From assembly GCF_015732285.1 (NCBI RefSeq), contig NZ_WIQU01000065.1, forward strand, positions 71,058 to 135,057: DNA of 64,000 nucleotides. The letters run 5' to 3'. Positions 19,611 through 28,439 of the stretch are shown here, piece after piece. The translations under genes and the position numbers were made by a program. The stretch is from Pectinatus frisingensis. GTDB taxonomy: Bacteria > Bacillota > Negativicutes > Selenomonadales > Selenomonadaceae. The notes below the pieces were generated by a model. The model was not told the DNA's origin and searched no databases. It saw nothing but the letters and a program-made list of their open reading frames with translations. The first letter of the stretch is position 1; each line of letters starts with the position of its first letter.

Positions 19611-20936
19611 ATGGATTATTACCAACTTCTAGTACAAAAAAACATAAATCATCCAACGGATATTTTTATCCAGATCGACAACAAAAGTTACACTTATGGA
19701 CAAATAAAACAACAATCAGATACTTTATTTCAACAAATAAAATCCACAGGACTAAAATCTGGCAGCCGTCTGCTCATTTCTTCGCAAAATTTCTATCAGC
19801 AGGTAATTTCTTTCTTTGCAGTGCAGGCAGCAGGATATATACCTATATTACTGCACAAAGGCTTATCATCATCAGAAATACAAGGAATTATAAATAAAAA
19901 TCATCTACAGGGGATTTTACAATTTGGCTCAAAAGGATTAGAAAAAAATTTCCAAATATTTGATAATATCATTCCAAAAATTGATTGTTGCCTCGGTGTA
20001 TTAAGCTCTGGTTCTAGCGGATTACCTAAGGTAATGTATAGGACATATGCAAGCTGGGCTGATTTTTTCCCAATTCAAAATATCATTTTTAAAGTAAAAA
20101 AAAACAGCCGTGTTTTTCTGCAAGGCAGCCTTAGTTTTACAGGAAACCTGAATACTTTCTTATCAGTTTTATATGAAGGCGGGCAAATAATTACCAGCAA
20201 TTTTATTCATTGTCGCAGTTGGCTTCAACTTATTTCAGACAGTAAAGTGAGTATATTATACCTTGTTCCCAGCAAATTACGCTTATTGTTACAGGTTTGT
20301 AAAAAGGAAATTGTAACCGTAAATTTAATATTTACCGGTTCTCAATTATTAGATAAAAAAGATTTATACAATTTACATCAGTATTTTACTAATGCCCAAA
20401 TTATTCTTTATTATGGAGCAAGTGAGCTCAATTATATCACCTATACAGAATGCCGCAGTTTAGATAGAGATTCCCGCAATCTTGGCCGACCATTTCCAGG
20501 TGTGGAAATTTACACTAAAAACAATATTATCTATGTCAATACGAAATATCACGTAACTGGTTTAAAAATGCCATATACTGTAAATGATCTTGGTTATCTT
20601 AATAAAAACGGAGAACTGATATTTCAAGGACGCCGACAAAATTGGATTAATAAGGGTGGTTTCAAAATCAGCTGTATCAAGATTCAGTTGAATCTGCGCA
20701 AAATCTCCGGAATAAAAGACGCAGTTGTCCTGCCATATAAAGACTCATTACGTGGTGCCGAACTGGCGGCATTCATTATCCCCCGGAAAAACATAAATAA
20801 AAATCACATACGCCAATATATACAGAAAAATTTTAATCCTGTAGAGGTTCCGGGAAAAATATATTTTTTAGAAAAAATTCCTCTAAATGATCGCGGAAAG
20901 CTTGATAAATCAGCTTTACAATCGATGCTTTCATGA
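19611..20936 (+). CDS. Acyl-CoA/acyl-AMP ligase (ANL superfamily), YhfT-like
   Basis: 441-residue adenylate-forming enzyme that activates a carboxylic acid with ATP, usually passing it to CoA. Motifs in order: SSGSSGLPKVMYRTY (phosphate loop, about 135-149), YYGASELNYIT (adenine/Mg region, about 268-278), and the C-terminal hinge and catalytic Lys region PLNDRGKLDKSAL. It is shorter than typical acyl-CoA ligases (500+), close to MenE-type enzymes. ATG 19611 is chosen over the open upstream frame because AGGAGA precedes it and it clears the thiolase stop by 2 nt. Last gene of the BirA-box operon; a pimelate-like substrate is speculation from context. Confidence 0.82.
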   Translation: MDYYQLLVQKNINHPTDIFIQIDNKSYTYGQIKQQSDTLFQQIKSTGLKSGSRLLISSQNFYQQVISFFAVQAAGYIPILLHKGLSSSEIQGIINKNHLQGILQFGSKGLEKNFQIFDNIIPKIDCCLGVLSSGSSGLPKVMYRTYASWADFFPIQNIIFKVKKNSRVFLQGSLSFTGNLNTFLSVLYEGGQIITSNFIHCRSWLQLISDSKVSILYLVPSKLRLLLQVCKKEIVTVNLIFTGSQLLDKKDLYNLHQYFTNAQIILYYGASELNYITYTECRSLDRDSRNLGRPFPGVEIYTKNNIIYVNTKYHVTGLKMPYTVNDLGYLNKNGELIFQGRRQNWINKGGFKISCIKIQLNLRKISGIKDAVVLPYKDSLRGAELAAFIIPRKNINKNHIRQYIQKNFNPVEVPGKIYFLEKIPLNDRGKLDKSALQSMLS

Positions 20937-20944
20937 AAATTCAA

Positions 20945-21070
20945 GAAAGAAAAAAACTGTCACCTAAACAGCGTTAGCCTCATAAAGCTGTAATCCGCCA
21001 CTGTCGCATGATTTTCTGCCATCCCAAGGCTGGACAAAGAAAATAGCATATTATACAGCCTCTTTTTTTT
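20945..21070 (+). ncRNA. Structured 3' region with terminator; weak riboswitch resemblance
   Basis: After the ligase stop there is a GC-richer stretch than its surroundings. It contains CCGCCACTGT (20996-21005), which resembles a conserved segment of cobalamin riboswitches, but the rest of that consensus was not found. A stem AGGCTG / CAGCCT (21027-21032, 21056-21061) with a long loop precedes an eight-T run and probably ends the bio operon. Whether the upstream part is a decayed riboswitch or simply a complex terminator cannot be decided by eye. Confidence 0.35.
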
Positions 21071-21148
21071 ATTCTAACTACTATTATGCTATAATTATAA
21101 TAAATTTATATTATAATTATATTTTTCATGATAGGAGGCCATTTATTA

Positions 21149-22021
21149 ATGCTATATGAATTACAAAATAAATATATAAAAATTAAAGTAAATACTTTAG
21201 GTGCTGAACTAAAATCTCTTTATTCACTGCACAACAACAAAGAATATTTATGGTCTGGTAATCCTGATTACTGGAAAAGAAGCGCTCCCATACTCTTCCC
21301 TTTTGTTGGCCGTTTAAATAAACAGCAATATCGTTATAATGGTAAAACTTATAAAATGGGCCAACACGGTTTTGCTAGGGACAAAGAATTTCAGTTAATC
21401 GAAAAAAAGGACAATAAACTTTCTTTTTTGCTTACCGAAGACAAACAATCTTATGCAATATATCCATTTAAATTTAATTTAACCCAGGAATATGAACTAC
21501 AAGAAAATAAATTAATTGTTTCCTGGAAAGTTACCAATACTGATAAAAAATTATTATATTTTTCAATTGGCGCCCATCCTGCATTTATCTGTCCTTTTTC
21601 AGATAATGAAAAAACTTGCCGTTTAAAATTCAATACTGACAAATCTTTATCATATCGTTTAGTCAATAAGGATTCTTTATTAGCTGATGAATTTCATCCA
21701 TTAATTTTACAAGACAGTATCTGGCAATTTACTAAAGATGTATTTAATAAAGATGCTTACATTTTAGAAAATTATCAAATAAATTCCATAGCACTTCTCA
21801 ATAAAGATAATGATCCATATTTGACAATTCATTTTCAATCTCCTGTAGTAGGTATATGGTCACCTGCCCATAAAAATGCCCCATTTATTTGTCTGGAACC
21901 GTGGTATGGACGCTGTGATGCGGAAAATTTTGCCGGGAAACTAAAAGATCGTGATTTTAGTAATGCTTTACCCGGTGGCAGTACTTTTTCGACACAATAT
22001 GAAATAGAAATAAATCTTTAA
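21149..22021 (+). CDS. Aldose 1-epimerase family protein (LacX-like)
   Basis: 290-residue galactose mutarotase-like beta-sandwich protein. Likely catalytic residues lie in MGQHGFARDKEF (His, about 71-82) and FSIGAHPAFICPF (His, about 145-157); GNPDYWKRSAPILFPFVGR near residue 40 is typical of the LacX/YihR branch. It would equilibrate sugar anomers; the substrate is unknown. ATG 21149 follows AGGAGG at the right distance, whereas the earlier ATG at 21128 precedes that site. It appears monocistronic, with a strong terminator after it. Confidence 0.88.
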   Translation: MLYELQNKYIKIKVNTLGAELKSLYSLHNNKEYLWSGNPDYWKRSAPILFPFVGRLNKQQYRYNGKTYKMGQHGFARDKEFQLIEKKDNKLSFLLTEDKQSYAIYPFKFNLTQEYELQENKLIVSWKVTNTDKKLLYFSIGAHPAFICPFSDNEKTCRLKFNTDKSLSYRLVNKDSLLADEFHPLILQDSIWQFTKDVFNKDAYILENYQINSIALLNKDNDPYLTIHFQSPVVGIWSPAHKNAPFICLEPWYGRCDAENFAGKLKDRDFSNALPGGSTFSTQYEIEINL

Positions 22022-22072
22022 AAATAAAGAACAAAGCTGCAGAAAAACTCTTCACAGCTTTGTTCTTTATTT
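22022..22072. terminator. Bidirectional terminator, epimerase / prfC
   Basis: Perfect 18-bp stem (22022-22039 with 22055-22072) and a 15-nt loop between convergent genes. Confidence 0.92.
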
Positions 22073-22097
22073 TTCAAATACCATTATTATACAAAAA

Positions 22098-23711
22098 CTA
22101 TACCTCTTGTTTATCCGGTGGAACATTATGCAGCAGCAAATCCGGATTATTATCAATAATCCAGCCCAATGCCCATTCATTACTGACCAATAAAACCGGC
22201 TGTTTCTTCATATCATAAACAAACATGCCCCTATCGGCCCCACGCAGCGACTCTGGAGTAACTTCCATACCATTTTTTAATTCTAACCATCTGGCAACTT
22301 CAAACGGCTGCATCGTAATATTTATATCAACATTATATTCATTTTTCAAACGATATTCCAAAACATCAAACTGCAACTGACCGACAGTTCCAACTATATA
22401 ACTTTCCATACCAGCACCAGGCTGCTCAAATAATTGTACAGCCCCTTCTTGCGTAAGCTGCGCAATTCCTTTGATAAACTGTTTTCTTTTCATCGTATCT
22501 TTAGCTTCGACGCGGGCAAATCTTTCTGGCGGAAATACCGGAAAATCAGCAAACCTAAACTTCTTTTTTACATCACAAATAGTATCACCTATTCTAAAAA
22601 TTCCAGGATCAAATAGTCCGACTATATCCCCAGGATAAGCGTTATCAATTATTTGCCTGTCTTGAGCCAAAAACTGCTGTGGCTGAGAAAGTTTAATAAC
22701 CTTATCATTTCTTACCTGCAAAACTTGCATATTGCGTTCAAATTTTCCTGAACAAATACGAATAAAGGCTAATCTGTCATGATGTGCCGGATTCATATTA
22801 GCCTGAATTTTAAATACAAATGCTGAAAATTTATCATCATCAGGCATTATAAGGCCATCAGTTGATTCATGAGGCTGAGGTGACGGTGCTAACCGCAAAT
22901 ATTCTTCCAAAAAATTTTTTACCCCAAAATTAGTCATGGCACTGCCAAAAAACATTGGTGTGAGTTCACCCTTAGCCACCTTTTCGTCATTCCATTTCTC
23001 ACCGGCAGCATTTAACAAATCTATATCATCAATAAGTGATTCATATATATCTGTATCAATATTTTCGATTAATTTTTCATCATCAAGCGAATATACAACC
23101 GAATCACGTTCTTTTTGTCCATGACTATCATCTGATGCAAATAATTCCACATTATTTTTTATACGATTATATACACCACAATACCTGCCGTCAATCCCAA
23201 TTGGCCAATTCATAGGGTAAGCTCTTATCCCCAGTACATTTTCGATCTCATCCATCAAATCAAGCGGTGCCTTACCAAATCTATCCAACTTATTAACAAA
23301 AGTAAATATTGGTATATTGCGCTGCTTACATACTTTAAATAATTTCTTAGTTTGAGTTTCAATCCCTTTAGCTGCATCCATCACCATTACAGCACTATCT
23401 ACCGCCATCAAAGTACGATAGGTATCCTCACTGAAATCCTGATGACCAGGCGTATCTAATATATTTATGCGACATCCGCCATAATCAAACTGTAACACAC
23501 TGGATGTTACTGAAATACCACGCTGCTTTTCTATTTCCATCCAGTCTGACACCGCGTGACGCTGTGCTTTCCTTGACTTTATTGAACCTGCCAGATGAAT
23601 AGCACCCCCATACAGCAATAATTTTTCTGTAAGTGTTGTCTTACCAGCATCCGGATGCGATATTATTGCAAATGTACGGCGCTTCTTTATCTCATCTTGC
23701 AACTCTTCCAT
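22098..23711 (-). CDS. prfC: Peptide chain release factor 3
   Basis: Translational GTPase that removes RF1/RF2 from the ribosome after termination. 537 residues with the GTP-binding motifs G1 SHPDAGKTTLTEK (18-30), G2/G3 region ISVTSSVLQF and DTPGHQDF, and G4 NKLDRFGK. SRKAQRHAVSDWMEIEKQRG distinguishes RF3 from EF-G. Start ATG 23711 behind AGGGAG. It stands alone between sucD and the terminator it shares with the epimerase gene. Confidence 0.96.
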   Translation of the reverse strand: MEELQDEIKKRRTFAIISHPDAGKTTLTEKLLLYGGAIHLAGSIKSRKAQRHAVSDWMEIEKQRGISVTSSVLQFDYGGCRINILDTPGHQDFSEDTYRTLMAVDSAVMVMDAAKGIETQTKKLFKVCKQRNIPIFTFVNKLDRFGKAPLDLMDEIENVLGIRAYPMNWPIGIDGRYCGVYNRIKNNVELFASDDSHGQKERDSVVYSLDDEKLIENIDTDIYESLIDDIDLLNAAGEKWNDEKVAKGELTPMFFGSAMTNFGVKNFLEEYLRLAPSPQPHESTDGLIMPDDDKFSAFVFKIQANMNPAHHDRLAFIRICSGKFERNMQVLQVRNDKVIKLSQPQQFLAQDRQIIDNAYPGDIVGLFDPGIFRIGDTICDVKKKFRFADFPVFPPERFARVEAKDTMKRKQFIKGIAQLTQEGAVQLFEQPGAGMESYIVGTVGQLQFDVLEYRLKNEYNVDINITMQPFEVARWLELKNGMEVTPESLRGADRGMFVYDMKKQPVLLVSNEWALGWIIDNNPDLLLHNVPPDKQEV

Positions 23712-23876
23712 TACTATCTCCCTTTGTACTCATATAACATTTTTAGTTCACATTATAATAAAGAATAACATTTTTATATTCCCTATTAAAATTTTACTTT
23801 ACTATTTTATCATAAATAAATAACAAAAGCACTGAATTGCACTTAATCATATAAAAAGACACAATAAAATTAAACT

Positions 23877-23916
23877 AAATCTATAAAGTTGGTATTAAAT
23901 ACAGTTTTATAGATTT
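23877..23916 (-). terminator. AT-rich hairpin downstream of sucD
   Basis: Perfect 11-bp stem AAATCTATAAA / TTTATAGATTT with an 18-nt loop, about 55 nt after the sucD stop. The weak A-T stem makes termination efficiency uncertain. Nothing else was recognised in the 23712-23969 gap. Confidence 0.45.
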
Positions 23917-23969
23917 ATAGTAAAATTATTGTGCCTTAATTATTATCTATACTAACTTATAATAAACTG

Positions 23970-24872
23970 TCAGCAATTGTGACATTCATCATAAATGCCG
24001 GCTTTTTTTAAAGTCTTAACCATAGTTTCGCCCATATGAGCCACTGTATCAGCAACTTCTATACCAGCGGCATTCAGCGCTTTTATTTTATCGGCAGCAG
24101 ATCCCTTGCCGCCAGAAATAATAGCACCGGCATGTCCCATGCGTTTTCCCGGAGGAGCCTGACGGCCACTGATAAAAGCAGCCACAGGTTTTTTCATATT
24201 AGCATGTATCCAGGCAGCCGCGTCTTCTTCAGCATTACCGCCAATTTCCCCGATCATTAATACAGCTTCAGTTTCATTATCTTTATTAAAAGCCTCCAAT
24301 GCATCGATAAAGTCCGTTCCTTTTACCGGGTCACCGCCTATACCGATTATTGTAGTCTGTCCTATTCCAGCATTAGTCATCTGATACATTGCTTCATAAG
24401 TCAAAGTACCAGAGCGCGAAATAATTCCTACATGTCCTTTTTTATGGATAGATCCAGGTATTATGCCGATATTACATTCATCAGTGGTCATTATACCAGG
24501 ACAGTTAGGTCCTATCATGCGAGTTTTCTTACCTTTTAAATAATGACGTACTTTAATCATATCCTGAACAGGAATATGTTCTGTTATACATACAACTGTA
24601 TCCAATTCAGCATTTATAGCTTCAAGTATACTATCAGCCGCAAATTTAGCCGGCACAAAAATTACCGAAGCATTAGCGCCAGTTTTTTTCTTAGCTTCAG
24701 CTACCGTATTAAAAACCGGAACACCTTCTACTACCTGACCGCCTTTACCTGGTGTTACGCCAGCAACTATCTTAGTTCCATATTTAAGCATATTATCAGT
24801 ATGAAATAAGGCCTGCTTACCTGTTATTCCCTGTACTATAACTTTAGTATTTTTATCAATAAAAATTCCCAT
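23970..24872 (-). CDS. sucD: Succinyl-CoA ligase, alpha subunit
   Basis: Makes or splits succinyl-CoA with ADP/GDP phosphorylation, together with SucC. 300 residues: Rossmann CoA-binding domain ([17 protein letters not shown] near 13-29, GVTPGKGG), GPNCPGIM, and the phosphorylated His in [16 protein letters not shown] (His about 241). ATG 24872 is preferred because GGAGG sits just upstream; an in-frame TTG at 24893 precedes that site. It follows sucC after a 21-nt gap. In an anaerobe this links to the succinate-propionate route or a partial TCA cycle. Confidence 0.95.
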   Translation of the reverse strand: MGIFIDKNTKVIVQGITGKQALFHTDNMLKYGTKIVAGVTPGKGGQVVEGVPVFNTVAEAKKKTGANASVIFVPAKFAADSILEAINAELDTVVCITEHIPVQDMIKVRHYLKGKKTRMIGPNCPGIMTTDECNIGIIPGSIHKKGHVGIISRSGTLTYEAMYQMTNAGIGQTTIIGIGGDPVKGTDFIDALEAFNKDNETEAVLMIGEIGGNAEEDAAAWIHANMKKPVAAFISGRQAPPGKRMGHAGAIISGGKGSAADKIKALNAAGIEVADTVAHMGETMVKTLKKAGIYDECHNC

Positions 24873-24893
24873 TAAAAATTCCACCTCCGTCAA

Positions 24894-26063
24894 TTATGCA
24901 TCTTTTACTAATTCTACTACTTTTTTTGCGCCTTCAGTCATTGATTCTACCATTATAACATTAGGAATATTAGCTTTTCTGAGAATTTCCCGTCCTTCTT
25001 TTACATTCGTTCCATCAAGACGAACAACTATAGGAATCTTTAAATCAAGCATTTTATTTGCTTCTATTATCCCTTCAGCAATTATGTCACATTTATTAAT
25101 ACCACCAAATATATTAACAAAAATTCCCTTTGCCTGACCGTCTTCGGTCATTATCTTAAAAGCTTTAGCATCATCTTCAGCTGAACCCTGCCCGCCGACA
25201 TCCAAAAAGTTAGCTGGTTCTCCACCATAATGTTTAATTATATCTACGGTTGCCATAGCCAATCCGGCACCGTTTACCATACAAGCCACATTGCCGCCTA
25301 AATTTACATAATTAAGGCCTAAAGCAGCAGCTTCTCTTTCTTTGGAGTCTTCTTCGCTTTCATCTCTTAATTCTGTTATATCCTTATGCCGATACAAAGC
25401 GCTATCATCAAAATTAAGCTTAATATCAAGTGCCATAACATTACCGTCCTCAGTCAAAACAAACGGATTTGTTTCTGCCAGGGAACAATCTTTATCAACG
25501 AAAACTCTATATAATCCCATCATTAAAGCAGCCGCTTTATTAACAAGAGCAGGTTCTATATTAAGTCTGAACGCCATACGGCGTGCCTGAAAAGGTGCTA
25601 AACCAATAAATGGATCAATATATTCTTTTAATATCTTTTCTGGAGTATATGAAGCTACTTCTTCTATTTCCATTCCGCCTGCTTCAGAACCTATCATAAC
25701 AGTCTGAGCTGTGGTGCGATCAACTGTAAAACTCAAATATAATTCTTTTTTTATTTTACAGCCAGTTTCGACCAATAGACGATTTACTTTTTTTCCTTCA
25801 GGTCCTGTTTGCTTTGTTACAAGAACTTTTCCCAATAATTCCTTGGCATAATTTTTTACTTCATCAATTGACTTGGCAATTTTTACACCACCAGCCTTAC
25901 CGCGTCCTCCAGCATGAATTTGTGCCTTAACAACAATTACCTTTGAATCAAGTTCTTTGGCTACATTTGCTGCCTCTTCAACCGAAAAAGCCGGCTTTCC
26001 TACAGGAACAGAAACATCGTAGGAGCGAAGAATTTCTTTCCCCTGATATTCATGAATATTCAT
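24894..26063 (-). CDS. sucC: Succinyl-CoA ligase, beta subunit
   Basis: 389-residue ATP-grasp subunit that binds nucleotide and succinate. It starts [33 protein letters not shown] at about 46-61 belongs to the ATP-grasp nucleotide site, [13 protein letters not shown] at about 196-208 carries Mg ligands, and [15 protein letters not shown] near 320 is the power-helix region. GGGGTG precedes the ATG. First gene of sucCD. Confidence 0.96.
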   Translation of the reverse strand: MNIHEYQGKEILRSYDVSVPVGKPAFSVEEAANVAKELDSKVIVVKAQIHAGGRGKAGGVKIAKSIDEVKNYAKELLGKVLVTKQTGPEGKKVNRLLVETGCKIKKELYLSFTVDRTTAQTVMIGSEAGGMEIEEVASYTPEKILKEYIDPFIGLAPFQARRMAFRLNIEPALVNKAAALMMGLYRVFVDKDCSLAETNPFVLTEDGNVMALDIKLNFDDSALYRHKDITELRDESEEDSKEREAAALGLNYVNLGGNVACMVNGAGLAMATVDIIKHYGGEPANFLDVGGQGSAEDDAKAFKIMTEDGQAKGIFVNIFGGINKCDIIAEGIIEANKMLDLKIPIVVRLDGTNVKEGREILRKANIPNVIMVESMTEGAKKVVELVKDA

Positions 26064-26310
26064 TTAAACACCCCAATCTATAAAATTTAATTAATCAAAT
26101 AACAAAAAAAATTATCTGACTATTATCAAAATAGTAAATACTCAAAGAGTCTATAATAAAACACTATATTTTAAAAACTTTTAATAAAAGAATCTTTCCA
26201 ATTCAATTAATCGGCAGCATTCTTACCAAATATATATTGTTATAATTTATTTCTTATCATTATAACACAATTAAATAGATGTATAAAATAAATGTAACTC
26301 TATATTACTA

Positions 26311-27273
26311 TTATTCATATTTATATTTCAAGTGCTCTATCATCAATTTTTTTGCTGTATTTCCATAATAATATGCCGCTCTTTCAAAATCTCTTTTCTC
26401 TTCATAGTTTCTTCCAGCCAAAAGCATCATTTCTAAAGTTTCCGGTTCAATAAATTTAATATCAGACCAAAGTGATTTTGCTACATAATATTTGTATAAT
26501 CTTTCCATTTCAGGTGTATTTCCCTTTATCCAAGGTTTACTGTCATTTACAAAATGCAACAAAATATCACCTTTTTCCCGTAAATCCAGAGTTGGATCAT
26601 TTGCTGCAATCATACGATTAAATTTATATGAAATAGTATTAATTTTATTTTGTAAAACAACATTTATAGCATCTTGGTCAGGCAAAAGAAAAAATTCATA
26701 AAACTTTTTATAACAATCACTGATTATTTCTGTTATATTATATTTTTTCCAAGCCAGTAAATTTATCATCATCATTCCAGAATTAAAATATTTATCAGTC
26801 TGCAATCCTAATCTTTTTATTTGTTTCTGTCCATTTTTTTCTTTATATGGGCATGCTGCTATTATATACTCATATGGTATATTAAGTTTCCACAAAAAAT
26901 TAATATTATCAATACACAGCATATCAGCATCGAGATAAATTACTCTTTTTATAGTATCAGGTAATATTTTCGGGATGAATATCCGCAATAATATTGATTT
27001 ATTAAATCTTTTATCTGTATATGCGGACAAATTTGGCAAGTCTTTTATCTGCTGTGATAAATCATATATTTTTATTTGTGCTTTTTTATAAATATTATTA
27101 AATTTATTTTTCCTGTTAATATTTTCATCAGACAGCGTACCATTGACTGCAACATGAAAAATTATTTCATTATCAAATGAATTCAATAAAATAGAAGTCA
27201 TTAAAATACCAGCATAAGCAAAATATTTATCATCGACCCCCAGTGCTATATGTATTATTTCATTATTAACCAT
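26311..27273 (-). CDS. Family 8 glycosyltransferase
   Basis: 320-residue retaining glycosyltransferase of the LPS/lipooligosaccharide type (GT8), which transfers glucose or galactose from a UDP-sugar. It begins with a short nucleotide-binding strand (IHIALGVDDKYFAYAGILMTSIL). The metal-binding DxD is in VIYLDADMLC (about 104-113), acceptor-site elements are YFNSGMMMINL and LPDQDAINVVL, and HFVNDSKPW supplies the C-terminal metal His. This fits a cell with outer-membrane polysaccharide. It follows remB directly and is an unusual insertion in the origin cluster; its base composition is very AT-rich. Confidence 0.88.
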   Translation of the reverse strand: MVNNEIIHIALGVDDKYFAYAGILMTSILLNSFDNEIIFHVAVNGTLSDENINRKNKFNNIYKKAQIKIYDLSQQIKDLPNLSAYTDKRFNKSILLRIFIPKILPDTIKRVIYLDADMLCIDNINFLWKLNIPYEYIIAACPYKEKNGQKQIKRLGLQTDKYFNSGMMMINLLAWKKYNITEIISDCYKKFYEFFLLPDQDAINVVLQNKINTISYKFNRMIAANDPTLDLREKGDILLHFVNDSKPWIKGNTPEMERLYKYYVAKSLWSDIKFIEPETLEMMLLAGRNYEEKRDFERAAYYYGNTAKKLMIEHLKYKYE

Positions 27274-27531
27274 CTAAGAAAAATCTCCGTTTTCCTTTGA
27301 AAATTCATTAATAAAAGAACGATTATAAAGCGTTATTGAAGAAATTGATGACAAATATATATTTTTTTCTGTCACAATACATGATTTAGGAGAACTTTGT
27401 GATACGTCCACCACTTTATGTTTATCTCTCATCGCAGCGATGAATTCATTGTTTTCATTATTCTTTATATCATATATGACAATTATATTTTTTAAAGGTA
27501 TGGATATATTACAACCAATATGCAAAAACAT
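27274..27531 (-). CDS. remB: RemB-like (YaaB/DUF370) small regulator
   Basis: 85-residue protein of the extracellular-matrix regulator family; MFLHIGCNISIPLKNIIVIYD is the family start, and the gene lies near recF as yaaB does in Bacillus subtilis. ATG 27531 overlaps the dciA stop (TGATG); a GTG at 27534 is also possible. RemA/RemB relatives are DNA-binding or biofilm regulators in Bacillus, but the role outside that genus is not established. Confidence 0.82.
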   Translation of the reverse strand: MFLHIGCNISIPLKNIIVIYDIKNNENNEFIAAMRDKHKVVDVSQSSPKSCIVTEKNIYLSSISSITLYNRSFINEFSKENGDFS

Positions 27532-28439
27532 CACCTAATTCTCCTCTTTTTTGTTATTTTTCTCATTTCATCATATTTTAAATCATATTTCAATTTATTT
27601 ATATTTTCCTTCACCAATTTATTATTAATTTGTTCCGGTGGTAAAGCCCGATAAAGCATTACCAAAGTTTTTACCTGTATATCATCATATGATGATATAT
27701 TTAAATCCGCTGCCAATTTTTGTACTAAGCTCGTTCTGGCATCATTTACCATTTCTCTGGAGCAATTTACATACCTATTTATTTCCGCATATCGGGCCCA
27801 CGGTTTTGTCATCAATATTTTACGTATCTGCACAGCCTCTTGCGATTTTCTTATTCTCTTACAGTTATCACAATATTCTTCCTGTGCAGGACATAAAGAC
27901 CGGCATTTCTTGCATTCATGCCAGTCATGCATAAGTTTTATTTTATCAATTTTTTTATGAGTAGACATAATTTTTTTTATTCTTTTTGCCAGCTCTTCGT
28001 CCCTGATATTTCGACAACATTTATCTATACTATCTTGTTCGGCTAGTGTTAAATTAATTTCCGAAAGCAATTTTTTCATATCATTTTTTTGCAGTATTTT
28101 AACTGGTATCTCTTTATTACTTCCTGCTTTACCATAAGTAAATTTTATATCTTTTATTATTTTATATTTTAATATAGTATTTATTTTATTTAAAATATCA
28201 TATTTCATATATAAAAGATTATTAGCCCATACACTGCTGGATGTCCCAATATACAATACACCAAAAGCAAAATTTTTTGGTATTGCATGTGCTGCTATTT
28301 CTTTGCCAACAATATTTTCCCAATAAAATTTAATAAGATAAAATTTATACTCCGGTGCTTTGGAAAGATGTTTTATAGCCCTGGGAATTATTTGACCTAC
28401 GGATTTAAAATCAAATGATTTACTATTTCTTCTTATCAT
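27531..28439 (-). CDS. dciA: DciA-type DUF721 protein with zinc-ribbon-like C-terminal extension
   Basis: 302 residues. The first about 100 fit DUF721/DciA (IIPRAIKHLSK, FYWENIVGKEIAAHAIPKNF, LYIGTSSSVWANNLLYMKYDI), the ancestral loader or stimulator of the DnaB helicase. The C-terminal half is an extra domain with two CxxC pairs, ECKKC and CDNC around residues 177-196, suggesting one zinc site, followed by a basic helical tail. The start ATG abuts the recF stop, so they are co-translated. Position in the dnaA-dnaN-recF block agrees with a replication role. The extension is not found in the short DciA proteins of proteobacteria. Confidence 0.8.
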   Translation of the reverse strand: MIRRNSKSFDFKSVGQIIPRAIKHLSKAPEYKFYLIKFYWENIVGKEIAAHAIPKNFAFGVLYIGTSSSVWANNLLYMKYDILNKINTILKYKIIKDIKFTYGKAGSNKEIPVKILQKNDMKKLLSEINLTLAEQDSIDKCCRNIRDEELAKRIKKIMSTHKKIDKIKLMHDWHECKKCRSLCPAQEEYCDNCKRIRKSQEAVQIRKILMTKPWARYAEINRYVNCSREMVNDARTSLVQKLAADLNISSYDDIQVKTLVMLYRALPPEQINNKLVKENINKLKYDLKYDEMRKITKKRRIR

